A stretch of DNA of 64,000 nucleotides from Streptomonospora salina (GTDB lineage Bacteria > Actinomycetota > Actinomycetes > Streptosporangiales > Streptosporangiaceae), in NCBI RefSeq assembly GCF_014204715.1, contig NZ_JACHLY010000001.1:2812501-2876500 (forward strand), given 5' to 3'. Shown here one piece after another: positions 10,445 through 17,965 of this stretch. The position numbers and the translations under genes are program-made. The stretch's first letter is position 1. Each line of letters opens with the position of its first letter. The notes under the pieces were generated by a model. It was not told the DNA's origin and did no database searches. It saw nothing but the letters and a program-made list of their open reading frames with translations.

Positions 10445-12126
10445 CAGGCGGCACCTTCCATTGCCGAGAGTTCGTCGGTTCGCTGTTGCCGAGCGGCGTC
10501 GAGCTGGGCGCGGCGTTTGAGCGCTTCGCCGACCGCGCGGAGTAGGCGGTGTTCGCGCGGTGGGACGTCGGGATCGGTCGGGCGGGCGAGTTCCCAGGCG
10601 TGGTTGCCGGAGGAGACCGAGGAGAGGGCGGGAGCGGCGTTGTCGCCCTGGCCCTCGTCGGCGTCGGGATCCACGCCGAGCTTGTCCAGCACCCACCGCA
10701 GCCGGTCGGCCTTGTGGTCGGCGACGGTCTTGCCGGACCACTTGCGCGAGACCAGGACGCGGCGCCCGGCGTAGCCGAGGTGTTCGCGCCGGTGGGCTTT
10801 GTTGCGGCAGAAGCCGGGCACCATGCCCGCTTTGGCGTTCTCGGGTTGGACGCCGTAGCGCAGCCAGTTGGCGCAGCGCGGCGAGCAGGGTTCGTACCGC
10901 AGGGCCTCGACGAGGCGTTCCACGTGCCGGGCTTGGGCGTCGGTCTCCACGGCGTGGCATTCGGCGATGTCCTTGGTGAGGTACTTCGCCAGGTAGCGCA
11001 CGCATCGGTCGGCATCCTCGGTGCCGGCCACCACGCCCTTGGCATCCACCTGCGGCCCGAAGCGCACCACGTGCATCGGTTCCGCGTCCGGGTCGGCGTC
11101 GAGGGCATCGAGCGCCTGTTCCCAGGTGGGCAGCACTTCGCCGGTGGTCATGTCGACATAGCCGCCGATCGACTCGTCCCAGGCGGGCAGGTTCTCGCCC
11201 GTGTAGACGGCTTCGTCGGCGTTGGGCCACCACACCTGGTGATACGTGGCCGCCGCGATCTGGCGCAGTTCCGCGCGTGGAATGGTTCCCCGCGTGGCCA
11301 TGTGCAGGTGCGGCGCCAGCCTGCGTTGCGGTTCGACGGTGGCGAAGTACTGCACGTCGAACCCGGCCACGCGGCGCAGGTTCTGCACGAACCGGTCGAC
11401 GAGCTTGGAGAAGTGCAGCGCATCCCGCGCCGCACGCCGGTAGTCATAGGTCGACGAGTCGACCGGAGTGCCGTCCGAGCGCACCCGCCCGTAGGTGTCG
11501 CACGTCAGCGTGAGGAACAGCGAGGGCCGGAAGGTCCTGCCGGTCGCCGGATCCTCGTAGGCGCGCCCGACGGTGGTCTTGGCCATCTGCCGTTTCGGCA
11601 GGTCGGGCGCGTCCTGCCGCCGCTTGGTCGAGCGCACCCGCCGTGAGGTCGATGACGAGGAGGAACCCCGTGAGACCGAGCCGCGCATGCCCGAGTCCGC
11701 GATCTCGGCGTCCAGGTCGGCGATGGCCTGATCGAGCGCGGCCACTTCGTCGGCATCGGCGTTGCCCGCGTCGACGAGCCGGTCCCGCTCGGCCGTCACC
11801 ACGGCACGGCGTTCCACCCACGCGCGTTGCACCTCGGAGGGATCATCCGGGACGACGGTCGGTTCTTCGTCGAGGTGCCAGCCCTCTTCGCACTGGCTGC
11901 GCCGGATCGAGCGCTTGCGCTTGGCGCAGGAGGGGCACCGGGATTCCAGCGTGGAGCTGCACGGCACGTCCACAATCTCGGTTCGACCCGTGGCGATGTC
12001 GGTGCGGCGCAGGGAGACGGGACGGATGCACACGCCTTTGTCGGCGGCGATCTGTTCGGCCACCTCACGCGCCAGCGGTTGCGCCTGGCGCTCGGCCCGT
12101 GTGGACTTACCGGTCGGAGTGGGCAC
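10444..12126 (-). CDS. repSA: RepSA-like HUH rolling-circle replication initiator
   Basis: 560 residues. A cysteine cluster RCPSCAKRKRSIRRSQCEEGW at about residues 60-80 looks like a zinc finger. The Rep motifs follow in order: FLTLTCDTYG (motif 1), LAPHLHMATRG with the His-x-His metal ligands (motif 2), and RYLAKYLTKD with the Tyr-x-x-Lys catalytic tyrosine (motif 3). It nicks the element's double-strand origin and starts rolling-circle replication after excision. The GTG at 12126 is chosen because GGGAGG lies six to seven bases upstream and the frame beyond it is not coding. Longer than pSAM2 RepSA by an inserted serine-rich and coiled segment around residues 100-180. Confidence 0.92.
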   Translation of the reverse strand: MPTPTGKSTRAERQAQPLAREVAEQIAADKGVCIRPVSLRRTDIATGRTEIVDVPCSSTLESRCPSCAKRKRSIRRSQCEEGWHLDEEPTVVPDDPSEVQRAWVERRAVVTAERDRLVDAGNADADEVAALDQAIADLDAEIADSGMRGSVSRGSSSSSTSRRVRSTKRRQDAPDLPKRQMAKTTVGRAYEDPATGRTFRPSLFLTLTCDTYGRVRSDGTPVDSSTYDYRRAARDALHFSKLVDRFVQNLRRVAGFDVQYFATVEPQRRLAPHLHMATRGTIPRAELRQIAAATYHQVWWPNADEAVYTGENLPAWDESIGGYVDMTTGEVLPTWEQALDALDADPDAEPMHVVRFGPQVDAKGVVAGTEDADRCVRYLAKYLTKDIAECHAVETDAQARHVERLVEALRYEPCSPRCANWLRYGVQPENAKAGMVPGFCRNKAHRREHLGYAGRRVLVSRKWSGKTVADHKADRLRWVLDKLGVDPDADEGQGDNAAPALSSVSSGNHAWELARPTDPDVPPREHRLLRAVGEALKRRAQLDAARQQRTDELSAMEGAA

Positions 12127-12127
12127 T

Positions 12128-12403
12128 ATGCACCTCCCGACGAAACGAGGTTTGGCAGCGCGTATGCGAGAGCGACAGAAGCGCCGACGAGAGATCGCGT
12201 CGGGCCTCATGCTGGGCGTGGCATGCGCGCTGATGACGCCCGTGGCATGGGAGAACGGCGCTCGGGTCTTGCTCGCATTCACGGGTGCCGCCTGCGTGAT
12301 GAACCTGGCTTTCAGCGCGGTTGCCGCGATACGGCTCAAGCGCATGCCCCGTCATGAACAGTCCTCCGGTCCGGACGAGGTGATCGAGGAGGACTTCCCG
12401 TAG
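12128..12403 (+). CDS. small membrane protein, divergent from repSA
   Basis: 91 residues on the opposite strand to the transfer genes. A basic N-terminus (RMRERQKRRRE) is followed by two hydrophobic segments, about residues 24-43 and 48-68, and an acidic tail. GGAG lies eight bases before the ATG. The ATG starts one base away from the repSA GTG on the other strand, so each gene's ribosome site lies in the other's first codons, and the 3' end overlaps the end of traB by 52 bases. It fills a 225-base gap with no minus-strand gene. No function recognised; could be a spread or entry-exclusion-type protein, or not a gene. Confidence 0.45.
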   Translation: MHLPTKRGLAARMRERQKRRREIASGLMLGVACALMTPVAWENGARVLLAFTGAACVMNLAFSAVAAIRLKRMPRHEQSSGPDEVIEEDFP

Positions 12404-13806
12404 TCGGTTGCCATGTGGTCGATGTCGGTATCGGTGACGAAGGCGGCCCGCACCCGTACCGGAGTCGGGGAGCCTTCCAGCTTCACGAACGCCACACCTG
12501 GCAAGTCGGGGTCGATCAGGTGGGCGTTGGCGCCCCGGTCGCGTGCGCCGTCCCCGAGCACCATGTCCACCTGCGACGCCTCGTCGAGGCGCAGGGCGAT
12601 CTTGTCGGGGAACAGGTTGCGCAGGTTCAGCACCTCCTTGCGCGGATCCTGGAGCGCCGCCAGGACACAGAAACCCACCGAGCGCCCCTGACTGGTCAGC
12701 GTGGCGATGGCGTTCTCCGCGCGGCGGCGGATGTCGCGCTCGGGGTGGTAGGCGGTCAGGAACGCGACCTCGTCGAGCACCACCACGACGAACGGATCCC
12801 GCGTGCTGGGCACGTGGACCCGTTTGCGGCCCGCGTAGCGCTCGGCCCGCTCCTGCATCGCCCCGACAGCGTCTTCGAGGAGGGACACGGCCTCGTCGGC
12901 GGCGTCGGCGTAGCGGGCGAACAGCCGCCGTCCGTAGGAGAGTTCCATGCGCTTGGGATCGATCGCCCACACCTGCGCCGTGCCCTTCGAGATGGCGGGG
13001 GTCATGGCGCGGATGGCCGACCACAGCACCGACCCCTTGCCCGCACCGGTCACACCTACGGTCAGCACGTGGGTTCCGTGCAGCCGCAGCCGCCACGGTT
13101 GCCCGTCCTCGCAGCGGCCCACGGGCAGCGCGGCCAGGTCCACACCCTGGGGATCGTCGGGCACGGGTAGCGCGTCGATGGGGTCGGCGAGCATGTCGCG
13201 GCGGGGGAACTCCAGCACCAGATCCCGCGGTCCGCGCACCTCGACGCGGCAGGAGGGGGCGCCGAAGCCGTGCGCCAGCTCGGACACCCGTTGTTCGAAC
13301 TCGGCCGGGGCGGTGCCGGCCACCAGCTTGACGCGGACGCGGTCGGCCCAGGCCGAGCAGGTCACGCCCCGGATCTGGGGCAGGTACTGGCGTTCGAGGT
13401 AGGACTCGGCCAGCCCGGAGACGACGAGGACGGGTTGCCAGTGGCGGCGGTAGATCCAGAACCGGCGCCAGGTCGCCAGAGCCCGCAGCGCCACACGAGC
13501 CTTGAACGAATGTGGCCAGCGCCGCCACCACACGAGAAGGCCGAGGTCGACCACCGTCCACAACACCGCCAGGCCGACCCAGCCGGTCAGCACGTAGGCC
13601 GCAACCGAGCACGCCACGACGGCGACCGAGACCGGGAACTGGACCGGAAGCAGGAGGCACAGGCGCAGGAAGCGCCAGAGCCACCCGGTGAGGATGAAGA
13701 TGCCCGGCGTCTCCACCACGGGCGTGGTGAAGCGCACCGCCTGTGCGGGCACGGGCGCGGTGGGCCGCTGGACTTGGGAGGCGCCCGCTTTGGAGTTGCC
13801 CAGCAT
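12352..13806 (-). CDS. traB: TraB-type FtsK/SpoIIIE DNA translocase
   Basis: 484 residues. Two or three membrane helices at about residues 35-95, then a RecA-like motor domain with Walker A GVTGAGKGS (about 250) and Walker B FVVVVLDEVAF (about 345), a sensor-like ALQDP, and a C-terminal FVKLEGSPTPVRVRAA region. This is the single-protein conjugation pump of actinomycete plasmids and AICEs, a hexamer that moves double-stranded DNA between hyphae. The ATG at 13806 overlaps the previous stop as TGATG, so it is coupled to the 82-residue gene upstream. The cis-acting transfer locus it should recognise was not identified. Confidence 0.92.
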   Translation of the reverse strand: MLGNSKAGASQVQRPTAPVPAQAVRFTTPVVETPGIFILTGWLWRFLRLCLLLPVQFPVSVAVVACSVAAYVLTGWVGLAVLWTVVDLGLLVWWRRWPHSFKARVALRALATWRRFWIYRRHWQPVLVVSGLAESYLERQYLPQIRGVTCSAWADRVRVKLVAGTAPAEFEQRVSELAHGFGAPSCRVEVRGPRDLVLEFPRRDMLADPIDALPVPDDPQGVDLAALPVGRCEDGQPWRLRLHGTHVLTVGVTGAGKGSVLWSAIRAMTPAISKGTAQVWAIDPKRMELSYGRRLFARYADAADEAVSLLEDAVGAMQERAERYAGRKRVHVPSTRDPFVVVVLDEVAFLTAYHPERDIRRRAENAIATLTSQGRSVGFCVLAALQDPRKEVLNLRNLFPDKIALRLDEASQVDMVLGDGARDRGANAHLIDPDLPGVAFVKLEGSPTPVRVRAAFVTDTDIDHMATDYGKSSSITSSGPEDCS

Positions 13807-14054
13807 CACCGACCACCCCCGAACGCGGCGTCCGTGCGGACCTGGGCCAGCTCGGCGCGCGCCTGCTCGGCGACCGCGTTGGTTTCGGTGTCGTCGGTCT
13901 GGGCGGCGATCCGGTCGAGGATGGAGGACTTCCACGCCAGCAGCGCCGCGTCCGGTTGCGGACGGCCGTTGAAGGCGGCGGTGCGGTGGGCGCGGACCGC
14001 GTCCATGAACGCGGTGATCTCGCGGATACTCACCCGCGCGCTCTGGTGGGACAT
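13806..14054 (-). CDS. small AICE protein upstream of traB
   Basis: 82 residues, soluble, mainly helical and charged: REITAFMDAVRAHRTAAF near the start and AVAEQARAELAQVRTDAAF at the end. No known domain recognised. GGAAGAGG lies about a dozen bases before the ATG at 14054. The TGATG overlap with traB indicates a shared transcript and coupled translation, so it probably supports transfer or its control. Comparable small genes occur in this position in other AICEs. Confidence 0.75.
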   Translation of the reverse strand: MSHQSARVSIREITAFMDAVRAHRTAAFNGRPQPDAALLAWKSSILDRIAAQTDDTETNAVAEQARAELAQVRTDAAFGGGR

Positions 14055-14162
14055 ACTGGGGACACACCTCTTCCGTGGTCTTCAGCGAGGTACACGAGGG
14101 GTTGGAAGGGGCGGCCGCAGGTGTTGGCGCACCAGGCCGCCCCGCTTACTCGGCAGGCAGGT

Positions 14163-14600
14163 TCAGCCCGCGTCCTTACCGCCGGAGCCACCGGCACCAG
14201 CACCGGAAGCGGCTGGAGCCTTGCGGGAACCACCGCCGCCGGGGGTCTTCACCCCGCGCGCCCGCAGCGAGTAGGCGACGCGGGGCCGGCGGCCGGAGTC
14301 ATCCACGTAGGGCATGACCGACATCTGCTCGAACTCCACCGGCCGGAAGGGCAGGCCGGGCACCTCGTCGGGCAGGGTCGGGCAGTGCTCGGCGGCCACC
14401 TTGACCTTCACCGACTTGGCCTTGCCCCTGGCTTCCGGATCGGCGTCGATCACGTCCACCGCCCACAGCGGCAGCCCGGACACCTTGTCCATCTGCGGAC
14501 GCTTGGTCTCGAAGTCGGTGATCGCCTCCACGCCGAGCGCGTAAGCGCCGTGCGGGAACACCGTCCCGAACTCGATCGGCAGCGCACCCTGAATCGCCAT
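14163..14600 (-). CDS. pra: Pra-like activator of AICE replication, integration and excision
   Basis: 145 residues. The opening MAIQGALPIEFGTVFPHGAY, then SGLPLWAVDVIDADPEARGK and PFRPVEFEQMSVMPYVDDSG, are the conserved blocks of proteins named plasmid replication, integration and excision activators after pSAM2 Pra. The C-terminal about 25 residues are Gly/Ala/Ser-rich and look disordered. ATG at 14600 has GGAG seven bases upstream and matches the family start. In pSAM2, Pra turns on the repSA-xis-int operon and is itself repressed by KorSA; two copies of the putative KorSA operator lie 34 and 75 bases upstream here. Confidence 0.85.
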   Translation of the reverse strand: MAIQGALPIEFGTVFPHGAYALGVEAITDFETKRPQMDKVSGLPLWAVDVIDADPEARGKAKSVKVKVAAEHCPTLPDEVPGLPFRPVEFEQMSVMPYVDDSGRRPRVAYSLRARGVKTPGGGGSRKAPAASGAGAGGSGGKDAG

Positions 14601-14633
14601 GGCGTTTCTCCTCAACATTTCAAACGGTCGACC

Positions 14634-14692
14634 ACTCGTCCAATCAAGTGGATGCTTGAAATGTAGCCTACCCGACTCGTCCGATCAAGTGG
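14634..14692. promoter_or_regulatory. two KorSA-type operators in the pra promoter
   Basis: Two near-identical 18-base sites, ACTCGTCCAATCAAGTGG at 14634-14651 and ACTCGTCCGATCAAGTGG at 14675-14692, are 41 bases (about four helical turns) apart in the pra upstream region. Each is an imperfect palindrome (ACTCG...CAAGT). A third copy precedes korSA itself. This is the layout known for pSAM2, where KorSA represses pra and its own gene. Confidence 0.75.
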
Positions 14693-14717
14693 TTAAGTCG
14701 CGGGTAGGTGCGCCGAC

Positions 14718-15452
14718 TCAGGTCGCGGGATAGCTGTCCTCAAGCTCGTGCAGGTCACCCGGGAGAGCGATGTCGGCCACCGCGATCGCATCCCCGGACG
14801 CGTCGAAGACGGTCGCCAGCACGCCGAGCACAGGGGTCCCCGCCTCAAGGTGCAAAGCCTCTTGTTCGCCAGGTGTGGCCAAGCGCGCCGAGAGGCGTTC
14901 CACGATCCGCGCCGGGCGGACCTGCTTGACCGCCTGGAGGTGTTCACGCGCGCCGATGGCGATCACCTCCCTTGCGCTCAGGTCGGTACCCGAGGCGACA
15001 TCGAGCGGGAACCACAGCGTCACCAGCTCACTCGGCGCACCCTCCTCCGAGATGACCCGCTGGCGCACGATGGCCGGCGAGCCCTGCGGCACGCTCAGCA
15101 CCTCGGCCACCGCAGCCGGAGCGTTCGCGCGGCCAGCGTGCGTGATCGCCGTATCGGCGGCGTTCTCGGGAGCGTCGAAGGCGCTTGCACCGGCGCGCGA
15201 GCGTTCGTTCGACTGGGCGGGGATCCCTTTGACGAAGGAGCCGCGCCCGTGCTCCCGATCGATCCACCCGTGCATGCTCAGGATCTGCAACGCGCGCACG
15301 ACCGTGCTGCGGCCGGACCCGAACTCGCGCACCAACTGGGATTCGGAGGGCAGCATTCGCCCCACGGGATAGGTGCCGTCCTCGATGCGGGCTTGGATTG
15401 CCTGCACGATCTGGGCGTACTTGGGTGGAGCGAACTCCAGGTTCGACATCAC
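14718..15452 (-). CDS. korSA: KorSA-like GntR/UTRA repressor
   Basis: 244 residues. N-terminal GntR winged helix (PPKYAQIVQAIQARIEDGTY, LPSESQLVREFGSGRSTVVRAL, then GWIDREHGRGSFV) at about residues 8-75, followed after a linker by a UTRA ligand-binding domain (SPAIVRQRVISEEG to LGVLATVFDASGDAI). KorSA proteins keep AICEs integrated by repressing pra and korSA; their ligand is unknown. ATG at 15452 (MMSN; the second ATG is equally possible). A third operator copy at 15473-15490 lies 21 bases upstream, supporting autoregulation. It is separated from pra by the operator region, so it is transcribed independently. Confidence 0.9.
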   Translation of the reverse strand: MMSNLEFAPPKYAQIVQAIQARIEDGTYPVGRMLPSESQLVREFGSGRSTVVRALQILSMHGWIDREHGRGSFVKGIPAQSNERSRAGASAFDAPENAADTAITHAGRANAPAAVAEVLSVPQGSPAIVRQRVISEEGAPSELVTLWFPLDVASGTDLSAREVIAIGAREHLQAVKQVRPARIVERLSARLATPGEQEALHLEAGTPVLGVLATVFDASGDAIAVADIALPGDLHELEDSYPAT

Positions 15453-15472
15453 GACCGTCCGGTGACTCTAGT

Positions 15473-15490
15473 ACTCGTCTGGTCAAGCAG
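15473..15490. promoter_or_regulatory. KorSA-type operator upstream of korSA
   Basis: ACTCGTCTGGTCAAGCAG matches the two pra-side sites at 14 of 18 positions and lies 21 bases before the korSA start. Likely autoregulatory operator. Confidence 0.65.
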
Positions 15491-15650
15491 CATACGGGTG
15501 AGGGGGTGGACTGTCACCGCCGGGGCAGCACAAACGCCCATGACAGCGGCGCAGCAGGGGATGCGGCACACCCGAACCGAGCCCCCTCAGAAGCGGGGCG
15601 GGCGTGCGGACCCGCCAGAGGTAGACAGCGGTGTTCGCACGCCCGCGAAC

Positions 15651-15693
15651 GCGCGGCCGGCGGGAAGGCCGTTACCAGGGCTACCGGCCGCGC
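15651..15693 (-). terminator. inverted repeat after the 96-residue gene
   Basis: GCGCGGCCGG at 15651-15660 and CCGGCCGCGC at 15684-15693 form a perfect 10 bp stem around a 23-base loop, ten bases after the stop of the 15703-15993 gene. Likely the terminator of the small-gene operon; the remaining bases to 15472 contain no recognisable gene. Confidence 0.5.
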
Positions 15694-15702
15694 GGGCTTC
15701 AC

Positions 15703-15993
15703 CTACGTGTGGGGCGGGGTGTCCTGCCAGTACACGCCATCGCCGATCTCGAAGAGCTGTTCGGCGACCCACGGTGAGGAGAGCAGGGACCGCGAGGAGC
15801 CCCCGGCGCGGGCGGGCGGATCCTCCAACTGCTGCACGAACCGCTCGACGTCGGGTTCGATCAGTGTCGGGGCGTGCTCGGCGTCGCGGTCGACGGCCGT
15901 GGCGACCCAGAGGTGTTCGGTGCGCCGGATGGTCCAGCGTTCGCCGTAGCGGGACCGTAGCAGCGCCAGCAGGGCGTCTTTCGGGGCGTTCAT
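15703..15993 (-). CDS. conserved AICE hypothetical protein
   Basis: 96 residues: RSRYGERWTIRRTEHLWVAT near the start, a central PTLIEPDVERFVQQLEDPP and a C-terminal WVAEQLFEIGDGVYWQD. No membrane segment and no domain I can name; proteins of this look are common in Streptomyces AICEs, usually annotated hypothetical. The ATG overlaps the stop of the upstream 62-residue gene (ATGA), so the two are translationally coupled. Role in the element unknown. Confidence 0.7.
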   Translation of the reverse strand: MNAPKDALLALLRSRYGERWTIRRTEHLWVATAVDRDAEHAPTLIEPDVERFVQQLEDPPARAGGSSRSLLSSPWVAEQLFEIGDGVYWQDTPPHT

Positions 15994-16178
15994 GCGAGCA
16001 CCCCCGTACCGGCCAGGGCGACGGCGGTCGCGCGGCGGCGTTCTTCGCGCCGAGCCCGTTCGGCGGCTTCGCGTTCGCGCATGCGCCGCTCGTGGGCGAG
16101 CACGTAGGGGCGGACGTAGGACGCCCGCGCGTGCCGGGCCGGGTAATAGGACTGGGGGTGCGGCGTTAGCCTTGTCAT
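15990..16178 (-). CDS. small basic AICE protein
   Basis: 62 residues, strongly basic: MTRLTPHPQSYYPARHARAS, then a charged helix RRMREREAAERARREERRR and a hydrophobic tail TAVALAGTGVLA. AGGTGGA just upstream supports the ATG at 16178. Overlaps the start of the next gene by four bases. No function recognised; the basic helix could bind nucleic acid or sit on the membrane. Confidence 0.65.
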   Translation of the reverse strand: MTRLTPHPQSYYPARHARASYVRPYVLAHERRMREREAAERARREERRRATAVALAGTGVLA

Positions 16179-16349
16179 CGTTCCACCTGTCTCAGTCAGG
16201 TCGGGACCACGCCCCCGGACGGCGCCCACCGTCGCGGGGGTCTTCGCTGCCGGAGCAGCCGGACGGATGCGAAGCCGCAGGCGAAGGAAAGAACGCCGGC
16301 AGTTCAGCGCGCCGAGCAGTCGTTCCGCCGGAGGCTTGTTGCGCGGGAG

Positions 16350-16517
16350 TCACGCGGCAGACGAGACGCCCGTGCCACGACAGGCCACGCACACGACAAT
16401 CCGCACCGGGATACCGGTGACGCCGGACCCGACGACGACCAGCTTCCGCGGTCGCACCGTCTTGCGGCCCCGCCCGCGGCAGGAGCGGCACTTGGGGGTT
16501 GCTCGCGTGTCTCCCAT
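16350..16517 (-). CDS. 55-residue DnaJ-type zinc-ribbon protein
   Basis: A tiny gene easily missed. KCRSCRGRGRKTVRP near the start and VCVACRGTGVSSAA at the end are two C-x-x-C-x-G-x-G knuckles, the pattern of the DnaJ central zinc domain, separated by a short beta-like VVVGSGVTGIPVRIVV segment. Four cysteines can bind one zinc. Such micro-proteins are frequent in AICEs, but the role is unknown. The ATG at 16517 lies inside the first copy of the CATAGGAC repeat, so its expression could be controlled together with the divergent TPR regulator. Confidence 0.7.
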   Translation of the reverse strand: MGDTRATPKCRSCRGRGRKTVRPRKLVVVGSGVTGIPVRIVVCVACRGTGVSSAA

Positions 16518-16591
16518 AGGACCCAGCATCCCGAGCAGTAAGGGACGATCAAAGGTCCTCCATAGGTCTCATTGAGGACTCTCATAGGACT
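16515..16591. promoter_or_regulatory. three CATAGGAC-type repeats between divergent genes
   Basis: CATAGGACC (16515-16523), CATAGGTCT (16561-16569) and CATAGGACT (16583-16591), each preceded by a CTC-like triplet, lie in the shared upstream region of the zinc-ribbon gene and the XRE-TPR regulator. The last two are 22 bases apart, two helical turns. GTCCTC at 16555-16560 and GAGGAC at 16575-16580 add an inverted repeat around the middle copy. Probable operator array. Confidence 0.55.
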
Positions 16592-16684
16592 TTCTCTGGA
16601 TTTTCTCGGGCCGAGAGTCCGTTCGGTGCCCTCTTGAGCGCTATGGTCGAAGGACGGGACGAGCCCAACCGGAGGTAAGAGAAC

Positions 16685-17965
16685 ATGGCCCGCTCGGCTG
16701 GCAACACTCGACTGAAAGCAGCCCGGCAGCACGCCGGTTACGCGTCTCAACAGGCCCTCGCCGATGCGATGACCGCCGCCGCACCCATGCTCGGCATCCG
16801 CACCATGCAGGTCAGCGCCCGTCAGATCCGGCGTTGGGAGTCGGCGAACCCACCGTGGCCGCGCAACGACCATCAGCGCATCTTGGTGCACCTGCTCCAG
16901 CTCCCGATCGAGGAGCTCGGGTTCACCTCCCCGTGGAGTGAAGCGGAGGCCGAAGGGTCGCCGGCGCGGGCTTCTGCTTCGGTGCCTTACATGCCAGCCA
17001 ACTCAGGCGGATCGGCCTTGCCTCTTCCGCACGCCAATGTGGCCGTCCAACCGGCGACGGCGGGATCCGACTTCGCCGCGATCAACGCGGCATACCGACG
17101 CTTGTACTTCACGGTTCAGCCCGCCCAGCTCCACCCGGCCGTCTCCGAACACACGCGCTTGGGCACGCAGCTTCTCGCCGAAACCACCGGCGTACCGCGC
17201 CGCATCCTGGCAGCAGCTCTGGCCGAGTCGCTGCTGCTGGTGGGGCGCATCGAGTTCTTCGACCTGCGCCAGGAGTCCGACGCCGACGCGACCTATGTCC
17301 GCGCCCTCCAGGCGGCGGGAGAGGCCGACGACCCGCTCATGGGTTCGGCGATCCTGGCTCACGCGGCGTTCATCCCCGGTTGGGACGGCGACCGCGAAAA
17401 GGCAGCCGAGCGCATGCGCGCATCACGCACCTACGCGCGGCGCGGTCAGCCCTCGGCCGAGTTCCTGGCGTGGCTGGACGCCGTCGAGGCCGAGTGCGAG
17501 ACCCTGTGCGGCTACCCGCGCGAAGCGTTGCGCCTGATCAACCACGCCGAGGCGGTGTTGGCCGAGGCGGGCGACGAGGCGTCGCCCGAGTGGTTCAACT
17601 GGTTCTCGCCGGTGCGCTTGGCGGCGTTCAAGGGCAACACCCAGCTCAAGGCCGGACAGCCCGCCCAGGCGAAGGAAACGCTGTTGGGCGCGCTGGATGT
17701 GATCGGCGCGGAGAGCGGCAAACAGCGCTCGGTCGTTCTCGGCGATCTGGCGGCGGCCGCAGTCGCGCAGAAGGCCCCCGAGGAGGCGTGCAGGTACGCC
17801 GAGCAGGCGTTGAACCAGCTCGCAACGGCGTGGTACGCGACCGGCATGGACCGCATCAACGAGGTCCGCCGGTCGTTGCAGCCGTGGGCGGACACCGATT
17901 GCGTCCGCCGCCTCGACGACCGCCTCTACGGCTGGGAGGCGACGCTCAGCGCACTTCGGCGTTGA
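16685..17965 (+). CDS. XRE-type regulator with tetratricopeptide-like C-terminal region
   Basis: 426 residues. An N-terminal helix-turn-helix (NTRLKAARQHAGYASQQALA, then VSARQIRRWE) covers about residues 7-70; the rest is an alpha-helical solenoid resembling TPR regulators (AAALAESLLLVGRIEFFDL, AVEAECETLCGYPREALRL, QAKETLLGALDVIGAESGK, PEEACRYAEQALNQLATAW). GGAGG lies ten bases before the ATG. First gene of the plus-strand cargo side; its 3' end overlaps the HAD gene by 20 bases tail to tail. Genes like this are often paired with HAD hydrolases on AICEs. Likely autoregulated through the CATAGGAC sites (inference). Confidence 0.85.
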   Translation: MARSAGNTRLKAARQHAGYASQQALADAMTAAAPMLGIRTMQVSARQIRRWESANPPWPRNDHQRILVHLLQLPIEELGFTSPWSEAEAEGSPARASASVPYMPANSGGSALPLPHANVAVQPATAGSDFAAINAAYRRLYFTVQPAQLHPAVSEHTRLGTQLLAETTGVPRRILAAALAESLLLVGRIEFFDLRQESDADATYVRALQAAGEADDPLMGSAILAHAAFIPGWDGDREKAAERMRASRTYARRGQPSAEFLAWLDAVEAECETLCGYPREALRLINHAEAVLAEAGDEASPEWFNWFSPVRLAAFKGNTQLKAGQPAQAKETLLGALDVIGAESGKQRSVVLGDLAAAAVAQKAPEEACRYAEQALNQLATAWYATGMDRINEVRRSLQPWADTDCVRRLDDRLYGWEATLSALRR

